Source of the DNA: a virus
DNA: 64,000 bases
IMG/VR virus record: IMGVR_UViG_3300034103_001027
Coordinates: 42,834 to 106,833 of that record
Direction: 5' to 3' (one strand)
Of the stretch, positions 47,795 through 55,598 are shown in pieces. The position numbers and the translations under genes are program-made. Position 1 is the stretch's first letter; the number at the start of each line of letters is the position of its first letter. Below the pieces are notes generated by a model that saw only the letters and a list, made by a program, of their open reading frames with translations, was not told the origin of the DNA and ran no database searches.

Positions 47795-48049
47795 TTAGCC
47801 CAGACGGACCTTCCGCCCGGCTCTCTTGAACACGCCGCCAACGGGTCGCTGCCGACCCAATTCGGGGCAGGCCGTAATGACCCAGCGCCCGTTTGGTTGC
47901 AACACCACGCGCCCAGGCCCAGCCGGAACCGGCCTTTTCAGGCTAGCATGTTCCATTGCCACTAGGCCCAACGCCTTCCTGGGTGGCATCCCATAGTGGG
48001 CACACATTGCCCGTATGGATACCCAGTGCCCATAGTATGGACAATTCAT
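47795..48049 (-). CDS. Small basic protein (84 aa)
   Basis: Start at ATG 48049 (MNCPYYGHWVSIRAMC). Rich in Arg, Gly and Pro (RPVPAGPGRVVLQPNGRW). An HTH-like segment (SIRAMCAHYGMPPRKALG) is possible near the start. Function unknown. Confidence 0.55.
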   Translation of the reverse strand: MNCPYYGHWVSIRAMCAHYGMPPRKALGLVAMEHASLKRPVPAGPGRVVLQPNGRWVITACPELGRQRPVGGVFKRAGRKVRLG

Positions 48050-48121
48050 AGTAACTTTCCTTATACCAGGAGTCCCAAAACGAAACAAGCCAACAGCCCC
48101 GATAAGGCAATTGGCTAGCGT

Positions 48122-48138
48122 CGTCTCGAAAAAGACGG
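48122..48138 (-). repeat. CCGTCT-N6-AGACGG palindrome
   Basis: Reads CCGTCTTTTTCGAGACG on the minus strand, in the 240-base gap upstream of the 48049 gene. Confidence 0.75.
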
Positions 48139-48194
48139 ACCAAGGTCGGCGCGCACCCCGATGATAGTCCCCTTATGATAGTCCGCATCTTGCC

Positions 48195-48261
48195 GATTCA
48201 CCCGTCCCCAAGGCAGCCGCTGACCATCGGGCCAACCGCTGCTGTGTAGGACAGGTGAATC
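48195..48261. repeat. Long stem-loop in intergenic region
   Basis: GATTCACC pairs with GGTGAATC at the ends, GTCC with GGAC inside, then AGCAGC/GCTGCC and TGGCC/GGTCA: a near-continuous stem of about 67 bases. There is no adjacent T-run. It may be a small structured RNA or a protein-binding site. The gap 48050-48291 holds no gene. Confidence 0.6.
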
Positions 48262-48272
48262 GTTTGAAACAA

Positions 48273-48290
48273 CCGTCTCAAAAAAGACGG
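48273..48290 (-). repeat. CCGTCT-N6-AGACGG palindrome
   Basis: Reads CCGTCTTTTTTGAGACGG on the minus strand, one base after the stop of the 48292 gene. Confidence 0.8.
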
Positions 48291-48291
48291 G

Positions 48292-48558
48292 TCAATCCCC
48301 AATCGGAAGTCTGGTAGTGCCGAATTCGGCGAATCCAACAAACGTATAGTTCGCCAAGGCTTTCACGCTATCGCTCCACTTCCGGCCATCCACGCCCAGG
48401 TCGTTCAGAATGTCCAAGAACACTTCGGCAGTCGCGCCGTAGTGACGATGCGTCTCAGCGTATGCCTCCCAGTAGAGGTTGCCAATCGCATCAAAGCCGA
48501 CTAGCACTTCAACTGGGCGGATATAATCCGGGTGTTCACACAGATACTTAGCAGCCAT
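48292..48558 (-). CDS. Unknown protein (88 aa)
   Basis: Alpha/beta (YIRPVEVLVGFDAIGNLYWE, TAEVFLDILNDLGVDGRKWS). Palindromes lie on both sides. Function unknown. Confidence 0.6.
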   Translation of the reverse strand: MAAKYLCEHPDYIRPVEVLVGFDAIGNLYWEAYAETHRHYGATAEVFLDILNDLGVDGRKWSDSVKALANYTFVGFAEFGTTRLPIGD

Positions 48559-48580
48559 TTCGATTCCCCTTTGTTTCTAA

Positions 48581-48598
48581 CCGTCTCAAAAAAGACGG
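48581..48598 (-). repeat. CCGTCT-N6-AGACGG palindrome
   Basis: Reads CCGTCTTTTTTGAGACGG on the minus strand, followed by AAAGGGGAATCGAA-ATG of the 48558 gene. Confidence 0.8.
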
Positions 48599-48687
48599 CT
48601 TGCACCAATTACGGATTTTCTCCGTGGTGCTTTTGGTCCAATTGAGACAATGGAAACAAGTGAAACTTGCTTCCCCTACGCAACAAA

Positions 48688-48749
48688 CGTAGGCTAACGA
48701 ATCCCGTAGGATACATTAGCCTACGCCGCCCCCCTAGTTTGAGGGGCGG
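48688..48749. terminator. Two adjacent strong hairpins
   Basis: CGTAGGCTAA and TTAGCCTACG (48688-48697 with 48716-48725) form a perfect 10-pair stem, and CCGCCCC with GGGGCGG (48726-48749) form a second. They lie after the 48772 gene on the minus strand and may end its transcript; the T-tract on that side (TTTGTTG) is weak. Confidence 0.5.
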
Positions 48750-48753
48750 AGAA

Positions 48754-48769
48754 GGTTATATGGCAAGTC
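48754..48769 (-). repeat. GACTTGCCATATA-family motif
   Basis: Reads GACTTGCCATATAACC on the minus strand, directly after the stop of the 48772 gene and before the two hairpins. Confidence 0.55.
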
Positions 48770-48771
48770 GA

Positions 48772-49542
48772 TTAGGCGACTTCAGCGGTAGCCGCTGCAA
48801 AAGCTTCTCGAGCCATCTGATCTACTTCAGGGGCAAGCATTCCATCCAGCCAAACTGCCTTGTCGGCAAGGGCTTGGCTTACCACTAGATCGAACACTCT
48901 ACCGCTAAACTCAGGGCCGCCAGCCTTCAGCCAGTCAGCGATTAGCAGCAGCTTGTCATTGGTATCCGCTGGCAGGACCGCTGGAATAGGCGACTCAACC
49001 GTCTCTTGAGAGACGGTTGGATTGCCAGTCGCACTCTCGGGCTGCGCTTCCTCAGCCTTCTTCTTAGACTCAATCGCCCCTACAGCCTTAAGCTGCGCAT
49101 TCATCTGCTGGTTGAGCAGATTGCCAACGCTCCGCAAGCGGTTCCCGATGCACTTGCAATCCAATTCCCACTTGCGATACGCTTCGGCGTCTGCTGGAGA
49201 CGGGCGTACTTGCATGCGCATTTCCCGGACAACTAAGTCCCAATGGGCGTAGCTGGTCCATGCAAAGCCGCACTTGGCGCTAAACACCCCTTGGCTGACG
49301 TCGCGCTTCTTCTTCTTGGCAAGAGACTTCAGCGCTTCAACAATGGTCTCATTGCAAGACCAGAACGCCTTGATACATTGCAGCTTGTCGGCGCTCGCCG
49401 TATCAACGGTCGAGTCCGCAAACACTTCCCGCATGAATGGCTCCATCATCACGACGCGCTCACTGTCAGTCAGTCCATTCTCAATCTCTTGTGCCAGCAT
49501 ATCCCTAACGGCACTCTCGAACTTGGTCAGATTCTTGCTCAT
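48772..49542 (-). CDS. Unknown protein (256 aa)
   Basis: First gene of the leftward series next to the non-coding region. Helical, charged (FESAVRDMLAQEIENGLTDS, NQQMNAQLKAVGAIESKKKA), with a Pro/Glu/Ser linker near residue 180 and an acidic helical end. The linker codons (TVSQETVE) hold an in-frame palindrome copy. An AAGGAG site and a palindrome precede the ATG. No family recognised. Confidence 0.65.
   Translation of the reverse strand: MSKNLTKFESAVRDMLAQEIENGLTDSERVVMMEPFMREVFADSTVDTASADKLQCIKAFWSCNETIVEALKSLAKKKKRDVSQGVFSAKCGFAWTSYAHWDLVVREMRMQVRPSPADAEAYRKWELDCKCIGNRLRSVGNLLNQQMNAQLKAVGAIESKKKAEEAQPESATGNPTVSQETVESPIPAVLPADTNDKLLLIADWLKAGGPEFSGRVFDLVVSQALADKAVWLDGMLAPEVDQMAREAFAAATAEVA
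48999..49016 (-). repeat. CCGTCT-N6-AGACGG palindrome inside a gene
   Basis: Reads CCGTCTCTCAAGAGACGG on the minus strand within the linker of the 256-aa protein; a perfect 7-pair stem despite its coding position. Confidence 0.75.
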
Positions 49543-49554
49543 TGCATTCTCCTT

Positions 49555-49570
49555 CGTCTCTTAAGAGACG
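49555..49570 (-). repeat. CCGTCT-type palindrome upstream of 49542 gene
   Basis: Reads CGTCTCTTAAGAGACG on the minus strand, followed by AAGGAGAATGCA-ATG of the 48772-49542 gene. Confidence 0.75.
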
Positions 49571-49645
49571 ACTAAAAACGGTTCGGCAGTATAGCGAAGG
49601 TGCTTGTCTGCTCTCGATTCACTCGACTTTGCAAGAGAATCGAAA

Positions 49646-49686
49646 GCAGCCCTTGCACCAATAAGATACAAGGGCTGCCATTTTTA
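49646..49686 (+). terminator. Hairpin with T-run, possible plus-strand terminator
   Basis: GCAGCCCTTG (49646-49655) pairs perfectly with CAAGGGCTGC (49669-49678), followed by CATTTTTAG. No plus-strand gene ends just before it, so it may end a small RNA or guard the leftward operon against readthrough. Confidence 0.55.
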
Positions 49687-50194
49687 GTTTCTAGTTATGG
49701 TGAGAGTCGATGCCCCGCAGCAATCCAGACCCTTTTGGGGTACTGGTTGTAAAGCGCCCATATTGCCGCTTTACACTTCCCGTAGATAGCCCCTGCGATA
49801 CTTTCCGCCTATTTAATCGCGCCAAATTGTAGGCTATTGCTCACGCTAAAATCGGTTTCTAGTCTCCGATAGTGAATACCCGCTTTCCTAGTGTTTTGCC
49901 AGAACACCAGGCGTAAGAGACCCCCTTGATAGGTGGTGCATTGAATATCCGGCCTTTTATTGGCGACTACACGCCGCCTGACTACACGCAATAAACGCTA
50001 GAATCCGCATCATATCGCTATGAATGCGTTAGATTGTCGCGCTATCTACGTCGTAACATTTTATTGTTACAGCCCCCCGCTTTTCATGGCCTTCCTCAAG
50101 TCAGGGTTTCGCAGGGCGGTCAATACTAGCCATCGGTCTTGACAAGGGTAGTATTCCTGGAGCACACGGTTGGGTTTCCCCCAACTCAGTGACT

Positions 50195-50226
50195 GGTCCT
50201 AGTTTATCGAAAACTCGACTAGGACC
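50195..50226. repeat. Inverted repeat GGTCCTAGT / ACTAGGACC
   Basis: Nine-base perfect arms with a 14-base loop (TTATCGAAAACTCG), in the non-coding region. Confidence 0.6.
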
Positions 50227-50399
50227 CCGCTGATAATCTGCTATCGCAGCTTTCTGTCGCGATTACCGATGCGACAACCTAACATCATATGGGACAATCG
50301 TTCCTTGCATGCTTGTGTTGCTGTGATGCTATTTCCAATTGCCTAGCATTGTGGCAACTAAACATCGTATGGAACAAGTGAAACAATGGTTTCGGTTGT

Positions 50400-50416
50400 C
50401 GTCTTAGAAAAGACGG
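50400..50416 (-). repeat. CCGTCT-N6-AGACGG palindrome
   Basis: Reads CCGTCTTTTCTAAGACG on the minus strand, the outermost copy and the only one far from any gene. Confidence 0.65.
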
Positions 50417-50786
50417 CTTGTGGCTTGTATAAGAATTAAGGCGAAAAATGCTTTTCAACGTGCTAATGGGGCGAATTTTCACATTAACTTTCAGTTTTGA
50501 GCGTCGTAAGTGCTTATTTGACAAGGGGTTACGAAAATCAGCCAGGTGATAAAGGGGTGGGACGGACCATTTGTCTTGTAGATATATATTGGTACAGCCC
50601 CAAAAATTTTTCACGATTTTCAAACTCCAATTCCCCTCTTTTAGTGGAGCATGCGAATCAAACGAATCAGGATTGGGCTAGAATCGACGCTGATCGAGCC
50701 TTGACTCTTTACACCTAATCACCCTCAAGTCGCTTCCTGACGCGAGTTAGGGGCCTTCTTGAGCGTTTGATGCGACCTGAGGGTCT

Positions 50787-50823
50787 TGAAGGTGCGAAGT
50801 AGGTGGAAGCACCAATTGCCCCT
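50787..50823. repeat. 37-base direct repeat, copy 1
   Basis: Shares the ends TGAAGGTGCG and ACCAATTGCCCCT with copy 2 at 50926-50962; only a few bases differ. The copies are 139 bases apart. Confidence 0.75.
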
Positions 50824-50925
50824 TTCAACGCTTTACGGGGCAATCTGATGCGTTTTAGGGCATCTATAGCCCCACGAGCGTCTTGTGGGGTGTTAGGTAC
50901 GGTGAGGAAGACGGTGATTCGGTGG

Positions 50926-50962
50926 TGAAGGTGCGGAATGGGTGGAAGTACCAATTGCCCCT
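50926..50962. repeat. 37-base direct repeat, copy 2
   Basis: See copy 1. Spaced iterated sequences of this kind in a non-coding region can be iterons or regulator sites. Confidence 0.75.
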
Positions 50963-51233
50963 AGCGCATTTGATACTGATCCCTGGTGTCCTTCTTGCGT
51001 TCCCTAGGGTTCCTTCCTGCCTTTCTTCACGGGATGCCTCTTCCCTTCTGCTCCTATTGCTTCGCTTACCCCTTGAGAGGCTATTGCTTGGCTATTGCCT
51101 CTTTATGGGGCTTGTTGAAGCAACTTGGAGCTATTAGTTATATGTTGCACCTTATTTCAAATGTGTACCATTATTTTGAAAGTCAATGAGGGAATCATAT
51201 ACTGTTGCGCGTTTATGTCTCTATGTAGTTTCT

Positions 51234-51287
51234 AAGCAGGCCGCCCAGGGAGGAGGCAACCAAGAAGGGGCCTGGTTCACGCTGCTT
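51234..51287. repeat. Nested inverted repeat (possible structured RNA)
   Basis: AAGCAG/CTGCTT outside and CCAGG/CCTGG inside, 54 bases in all, upstream of the plus-strand operon. Two similar stretches (TCTCAAATGACC and TCTCAACTGACC) follow within 30 bases. Confidence 0.5.
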
Positions 51288-51487
51288 TATGTCTCAAATG
51301 ACCTATTTTAGATCTCAACTGACCACAAAAGAGACGGAAAGCAGCCATTCAAACCCTTAATGGCTCGCTGGACGCCCTTATGTACCCCTAGAACGGCTTG
51401 AGACCCGATTAGTGCATGGAATCTTGCCATTAAGGTATCTGAAATAGACCCTAAATACACCAACAACTGGGTTGCCGAGTAGATTTT

Positions 51488-52240
51488 ATGGCGTTTTTCG
51501 CCAGAAAGAGCATCGAGGGACTTGCCATATACCGGAAGGTCGCTAAGATTGGTGTGAATTGGGGTTTCAGGAGTCTATTTAGCTTGGAGGCAGCACAGAT
51601 GGGGCGTGTTTGGAAGCGAGCGGGTATTGATCTGGACGCTCTTATTGATGCTGAGCGCGCTGCTCAGCTTAGCGGTTATGACCTGGATGAGGATGCGTTC
51701 TATGCCAGGCTCTGCGAGGCCACTAAATGCGGTGCAGTCAGCGCCCCAGAAGGGGAGAGATACGACTGGTACACCGATGACGAGGAGTCCGAGGGGCCGG
51801 AAGCCGCCCCTGAGCCCGAAGATGCCGATAGTGAGTCATGGTGCTGGCATGGGCATCCCGACAGGGGGGAGCGGATTCGTCGAGTCCAGGCGTATACAAA
51901 GATACACGCCAAGCACCGGGACATCTGGGACATTGACGCTGAAGACCTAGAGATCCTAACTGCAGCCAAGGAGGAGGTCCTCATGCGCTGCAAGACATCC
52001 TATGGGGTCATGTACGTCGTGGAGGACTTTGGGGTCAGCGAAGTGAGTGTCCGGTGGGTCGTTAAGTGCCACAGGAAGAATCTGAGGGCTGGTGATCCAG
52101 ATGCTCTAGCGCTTGAGAAGGCGATTCAGGACAGAATGAAGGCGGCTGGCGGTCCCAAAGGCATGAGGAATGCAATGAAACGCAGACGTCGTTTTGATTT
52201 GAGTGTAACTAAGGGTATAAGGCAAGTTGCTTCAGCGTAG
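51488..52240 (+). CDS. Unknown protein with possible C-terminal HTH (250 aa)
   Basis: First gene of the plus-strand operon leading to the excisionase-like gene. Basic N-terminal part, a long acidic loop (YTDDEESEGPEAAPEPEDAD), then a helical region with MYVVEDFGVSEVSVRWVVKC, which has HTH spacing, and a very basic end. May regulate or initiate replication; inference. A GACTTGCCATATA motif lies inside its first codons, so a shorter product from the ATG at 51599 is possible. Confidence 0.65.
   Translation: MAFFARKSIEGLAIYRKVAKIGVNWGFRSLFSLEAAQMGRVWKRAGIDLDALIDAERAAQLSGYDLDEDAFYARLCEATKCGAVSAPEGERYDWYTDDEESEGPEAAPEPEDADSESWCWHGHPDRGERIRRVQAYTKIHAKHRDIWDIDAEDLEILTAAKEEVLMRCKTSYGVMYVVEDFGVSEVSVRWVVKCHRKNLRAGDPDALALEKAIQDRMKAAGGPKGMRNAMKRRRRFDLSVTKGIRQVASA
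51519..51533 (+). repeat. GACTTGCCATATA-family motif, plus strand
   Basis: GACTTGCCATATACC on the plus strand inside the first codons of the 51488 gene. Its orientation follows the direction of local transcription. Confidence 0.55.
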
Positions 52241-52253
52241 CAGGGAGGCTGAG

Positions 52254-52346
52254 ATGGCTCAAGCGATAGTGATTTGTGCTTTTGTGTTGGCTTTTGTGGT
52301 TCAGGGGTTATTTGTACTAAGAGAGGGCAGTGATCATGAAGATTGA
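52254..52346 (+). CDS. Small membrane peptide (30 aa)
   Basis: ATG at 52254 with GGGAGG upstream. Reads MAQAIVICAFVLAFVVQGLF, one membrane segment, then a short charged tail; the stop overlaps the next gene. It could be a small regulator or part of membrane exclusion; unknown. Confidence 0.5.
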   Translation: MAQAIVICAFVLAFVVQGLFVLREGSDHED

Positions 52347-52629
52347 AGATATTAACGCAACGCTCCGCAAGGACGTAGATGTGCTTTTTATGGATGCCAT
52401 GGCGGCTCGCAGAGCCTTGGGTGAGGCTATGCGGCGTGTTGATGGCGTCCTGGAGGCGATTGAGAAGATCGAGAAGCTCGAGGACGCAATGCTTATTCAC
52501 AGCCGGAAGACCGGATCAGCATTGAACCTTACGCTGCCTAATGCGCCGGAAGGTGCCTATACCAGCACTTGTGGCGATGTGCAGCTTTGGTTCGACTGGG
52601 CCAATAAGGATGATGGAGTTTGGCCGTAA
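52336..52629 (+). CDS. Unknown protein (97 aa)
   Basis: ATG 52336 (MKIEDINATL). Helical first half (MRRVDGVLEAIEKIEKLEDA), then a beta-rich end (TCGDVQLWFDWANKDDGVWP). Function unknown. Confidence 0.6.
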   Translation: MKIEDINATLRKDVDVLFMDAMAARRALGEAMRRVDGVLEAIEKIEKLEDAMLIHSRKTGSALNLTLPNAPEGAYTSTCGDVQLWFDWANKDDGVWP

Positions 52630-52669
52630 ATACTACGGCTTAGTGCGATTTCTTAACAAGGAGTTTTAT

Positions 52670-53077
52670 ATGGTACATGGATTAGAAGTCATCAAGGCAA
52701 TGAATCACGAGGCTAGCGCGCCTGACAAGTTGCAGGCTGAGATCGTAGCTGCGGAGGCGCGCAGGTTATACGAGGACTTGCCTACCTTCCGGTGGGGCTC
52801 GGCAACTACATTTGTGAACGCTGGCGGGAGGCTTATTCGCATTACCATGTCAATTGTCGATGATGCAGATGGCATTATCCGCGACATGGGCGGGCGAAGA
52901 GTGACTGTCGGCAGTAAAGTGCGAGTCCACCAAGAAGACGGAATCCGCACTGCCGTTGTTCACAAGCTCCAATTGAACCAACCGACCAAAAACGCACCGG
53001 GCTACTGGGTTGATATCGATTCCGGCGAGGGGCTAGAGGGAATGCCATCATATCTCCTGGAGGTGATTGATGACTGA
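52670..53077 (+). CDS. Unknown protein (135 aa)
   Basis: ATG 52670 (MVHGLEVIKAMN) with AAGGAG upstream. Beta-rich middle with GGRRVTVGSKVRVHQEDGIR and a C-terminal SYLLEVIDD. It could have an SH3-like or KOW-like fold. Function unknown. Confidence 0.6.
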   Translation: MVHGLEVIKAMNHEASAPDKLQAEIVAAEARRLYEDLPTFRWGSATTFVNAGGRLIRITMSIVDDADGIIRDMGGRRVTVGSKVRVHQEDGIRTAVVHKLQLNQPTKNAPGYWVDIDSGEGLEGMPSYLLEVIDD

Positions 53078-53309
53078 CATAGTAAAAGCCCTCAGAGATC
53101 CAGAAGGATGTACCGCAGGCGACATAAGCGAAGCGGCAGATATGCTGGCATTCTTCTTTCTTATGATGCAAATACACTCCCCGAAGGGGAACAATCAATA
53201 CAGTTTCGTGTTCCATAACGGCTGGCCAACGACGCTTTGTGTTGGCAGCGGCCCGCAAGAAGCTGTTCGGGCTGCGATTCGAGATATCAGAACGAATATT
53301 GGTGAGTAA
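53070..53309 (+). CDS. Unknown protein (79 aa)
   Basis: ATG 53070 (MTDIVKALRDPEGC) with GGAGG 7 bases upstream. Contains ISEAADMLAFFFLMMQIHSP and a helical end. Overlaps the previous gene by 8 bases. Function unknown. Confidence 0.6.
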   Translation: MTDIVKALRDPEGCTAGDISEAADMLAFFFLMMQIHSPKGNNQYSFVFHNGWPTTLCVGSGPQEAVRAAIRDIRTNIGE

Positions 53310-53311
53310 CA

Positions 53312-53650
53312 ATGAATCGTTATGTAATAAAAACTGAACGCACTGGCGAGTCAGGTGAATGTCATTATGTATGGGCGAAATCCAAAGACCGCGCTGTCGA
53401 ACTCTTTAAGGAATTACACCCAGACGCAGTGGCGAAAGGAGCATCCTTGACAGTGACCAGTGACAGACTAGATCCACCGGCTGGCCTTCACGACGAAGAC
53501 ACTCCAGATGGCGCGCTCAGCGAGCGTGAGAAGATGCTTGGGCTACTACGGCAAACCCTCGACATGATGGAGCGATGCAAGTTGTACGGCCCACTAAGGC
53601 GAGATATCAAGTCAGTCCTAGGTCTCCCGCAGAGTACATCCAAGCCATGA
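53312..53650 (+). CDS. Unknown protein (112 aa)
   Basis: Starts MNRYVIKTERTGESGECHYV; contains WAKSKDRAVELFKELHPDAV and a helical end. Its stop overlaps the excisionase-like start (ATGA). Function unknown. Confidence 0.6.
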   Translation: MNRYVIKTERTGESGECHYVWAKSKDRAVELFKELHPDAVAKGASLTVTSDRLDPPAGLHDEDTPDGALSEREKMLGLLRQTLDMMERCKLYGPLRRDIKSVLGLPQSTSKP

Positions 53651-53865
53651 CTCTTCTTGACACTAAACAAGTCCACCAGATCACAGGTTGGTCCCTAGAC
53701 AAGATCCGCTCACTCATACGATCCGGTAGACTCCCCGCTGTCAATACGAGTTCAGGGAGGCGTCCTACGTTCTCCATACGACGCGATGACCTTGATCGGC
53801 TCATAACACCAACCGAGCCTAAGTCGCACAGAAGAACGCGACAGAGGGCTCCTAAGGTGTTTTAA
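53647..53865 (+). CDS. Excisionase-like winged-helix protein
   Basis: ATG 53647 (MTLLDTKQVHQITGW) overlaps the upstream TGA. The 72-residue protein is an HTH_17/excisionase type: LLDTKQVHQITGWSLDKIRS, then IRSGRLPAVNTSSGRRPTFS and IRRDDLDRLI. The end converges on the integrase gene with a 14-base overlap. It likely directs the integrase to excision. Confidence 0.78.
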   Translation: MTLLDTKQVHQITGWSLDKIRSLIRSGRLPAVNTSSGRRPTFSIRRDDLDRLITPTEPKSHRRTRQRAPKVF

Positions 53866-54970
53866 GGAGCCATGATCGAATGTGCAGACAGACCTTCTTG
53901 ATTCTCTCATCGCTAACCTGTCTGTACCTTGAGGACATATCCGATGCACTTGGGGTATGCCCCATACAGAACGAGACAGCGGGGAAGTCCATTGTCTCGT
54001 CTCCTACGGTCTGAAATGTCCTGCGTAGGTCATAGAACGAGCCTTTCTTGAGCTTAGCGGCGATACGAGCCTTTCGAAACATTTGCGTCCCTGCGTCTTG
54101 TGAGTCATGTTGCCACGGAGTGCCATGCGAAGTTAGCAATGCGGCACTTAAGTGGCTTGACTCTTTTCGACGCGAAATGGACGCCTTGATGGCCTTGATT
54201 GTTTCCGGCCAGAGATAGATTCTCCTTGGGGTGCCGGTTTTATTTCTAGGGCAGTTGAGCCACGGGAGATCCTCTAGCTGATCTAGTGTTATCCTTGAGA
54301 TGTCACCTACTCCCATTCCTCCGTTGATACCTAAGTACACTACTGGTAAGAAGTACACATTGCATTTGGATAGGATGGATCTGATGTGGCTTGCGGGGAG
54401 CGGCCCAGAGGAGGATTGATGCCTTTCGAGGCGAGTGATCCTTGAGCTGAACTCAGACAATGCGCAGCCTGGTTCCGCTGGCGGGAGGTACTTTGAGTTC
54501 CTAAGCCAGTTTAGAAACGCCTTGATTCGGCGGATGTCACCATTGACTGTAACATGCGATCTCTTCTGCACCGCGCCGCGACCACCAGTTCCCTTCTTTC
54601 GAGAGACCGGCTCCAAGAGCTTCACCTTGATTCTCTGATAAGCATCCTGATTCCAACTCGCTGGGTCGCTGGTCCTCCCCATAACACCACATAGCCGCAC
54701 AAGAGTCTTCTTGACCTCTTGAAGCGACCTGTCGCTAAACTCACCTATTGCGACCTGTTGCTTCTTATGGTCATAGTACAGATCGGCAAGTTCATGCAGA
54801 GGAAGGTCCGGTGAGTCATCTATCTTCCCGAGGCCAGCGCGAAGATTCTCTTTGGACTTCGAATAGGACAAGAGAGCCTTCTCGAGGTCTGTACCGAAGT
54901 AGTAAAACTTGCCATTGATCTTTTTGCACCACTGGCCGCTGGTGTGCCTGCAAAGCGGTAAGTCTCCCAT
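53852..54970 (-). CDS. int: Tyrosine integrase (divergent active site)
   Basis: A 372-residue tyrosine recombinase next to the att core. Catalytic domain: the Arg I box reads GINGGMGVGDISRI, with Gly-Met in place of the usual Gly-x-Arg. Lys is in NKTGTPRRIYLWP; box II reads FYDLRRTFQT (Tyr in place of the usual His); MGHTPSAS follows, and the nucleophile Tyr lies in SSRYRQVSDE near residue 350. The N-terminal SAM-like domain covers residues 55-160. GGAGG precedes the ATG. The motif set resembles planctomycete-type integrases I have seen. Confidence 0.85.
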   Translation of the reverse strand: MGDLPLCRHTSGQWCKKINGKFYYFGTDLEKALLSYSKSKENLRAGLGKIDDSPDLPLHELADLYYDHKKQQVAIGEFSDRSLQEVKKTLVRLCGVMGRTSDPASWNQDAYQRIKVKLLEPVSRKKGTGGRGAVQKRSHVTVNGDIRRIKAFLNWLRNSKYLPPAEPGCALSEFSSRITRLERHQSSSGPLPASHIRSILSKCNVYFLPVVYLGINGGMGVGDISRITLDQLEDLPWLNCPRNKTGTPRRIYLWPETIKAIKASISRRKESSHLSAALLTSHGTPWQHDSQDAGTQMFRKARIAAKLKKGSFYDLRRTFQTVGDETMDFPAVSFCMGHTPSASDMSSRYRQVSDERIKKVCLHIRSWLLKTP

Positions 54971-55079
54971 AGTTGCCTCCGCACGGCATTGTAGCGGCAG
55001 GAGGTGCTAGGATCAATGGTTGTAGCTACAACCACGTTTCCCGAGATTTGCTTGTTTTCCAGGGTTTTTGACATCGCTT

Positions 55080-55095
55080 CTGGTATATGGCAGAG
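55080..55095 (-). repeat. GACTTGCCATATA-family motif (variant)
   Basis: Reads CTCTGCCATATACCAG on the minus strand, between the att core and the integrase start; probably weak. Confidence 0.4.
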
Positions 55096-55143
55096 TGCGT
55101 TTGACCCAATAAAAACAAGGGTAAAGTCAATCTGACCAAGTAT

Positions 55144-55187
<44 letters not shown>

Positions 55188-55223
55188 GATTTTTGAAGGG
55201 ACTACAACCAAAACTACAACCAA

Positions 55224-55598
55224 TCACCTTGGCTTGGCGTACACGGCGCACCAGTAAAGCTTTCCGTTTTGGGAGTCGCGACACCCGAATCCGCATTCTG
55301 AGTAAGACTTATTGAGCATGTTTCTGCGATGCCCCAAAGAGCGATACCACGCCTTTATGACATCCTCTTCGCTGCGGTATCCTGCAGCCACGTTTTCGGC
55401 TACCGCAAGGAATGAATACCCCTGGTCCTTAACGCGATCCGATGGAGAGGAGAATTCCTTTCCCCTGTGAGACATTCGGCTCTTCTTGGCCATCCAGTCA
55501 GCGTGACCTTGGGCTGCCTTAGATAAGAGGTCGTCAAGCTCTAGCGGGCTTCCGCCGCGCAGATCGTTTGTTAGGTCAAGCAAAAGCTTCGGGTTCAA
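55224..55598 (-). CDS. CAP/SCP-like domain protein
   Basis: Start is TTG at 55598 with AAAGGA upstream, overlapping the previous gene. The 124-residue protein has the CAP pattern: LSKAAQGHADWMAKKSRMSH (helix then first His), ENVAAGYRSEEDVIKAWYRS (catalytic-site-like Glu) and LGHRRNMLNKSYSECGFGC. Bacterial CAP proteins are often secreted and may bind lipids or peptidoglycan. No signal peptide is seen, so it may act in the cell or leave by lysis. Confidence 0.8.
   Translation of the reverse strand: MNPKLLLDLTNDLRGGSPLELDDLLSKAAQGHADWMAKKSRMSHRGKEFSSPSDRVKDQGYSFLAVAENVAAGYRSEEDVIKAWYRSLGHRRNMLNKSYSECGFGCRDSQNGKLYWCAVYAKPR

Larger units (their letters stand above)
49571..51487. other. 1.9-kb non-coding region with hairpins and direct repeats
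   Basis: No convincing gene on either strand. It separates the leftward small-gene block from the rightward excisionase operon. It holds a hairpin with T-run (49646-49686), a GTAACA-N6-TGTTAC hairpin near 50057, GGTCCTAGT/ACTAGGACC (50195-50226), two related AACATC-TATGG-ACAA stretches near 50281 and 50361, two 37-base direct repeats (50787, 50926), and a nested stem near 51234. It may contain the replication origin, regulatory RNA or divergent promoters; the sequence does not decide. Confidence 0.6.

Noticed and set aside
37669-50416. CCGTCT palindromes as rho-independent terminators
   Set aside because: The stems are only 6-7 pairs, the T residues lie in the loop rather than after the stem, and many copies lie directly before ribosome sites or inside genes.
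50285-50623. A 112-codon minus-strand frame in the non-coding region
   Set aside because: No ribosome site; the frame crosses hairpins and repeats and shows no protein-like pattern.
50883-51137. A Leu-rich plus-strand frame that could look like a holin
   Set aside because: The hydrophobic run comes from low-complexity CT-rich DNA next to direct repeats, and no start signal is present.
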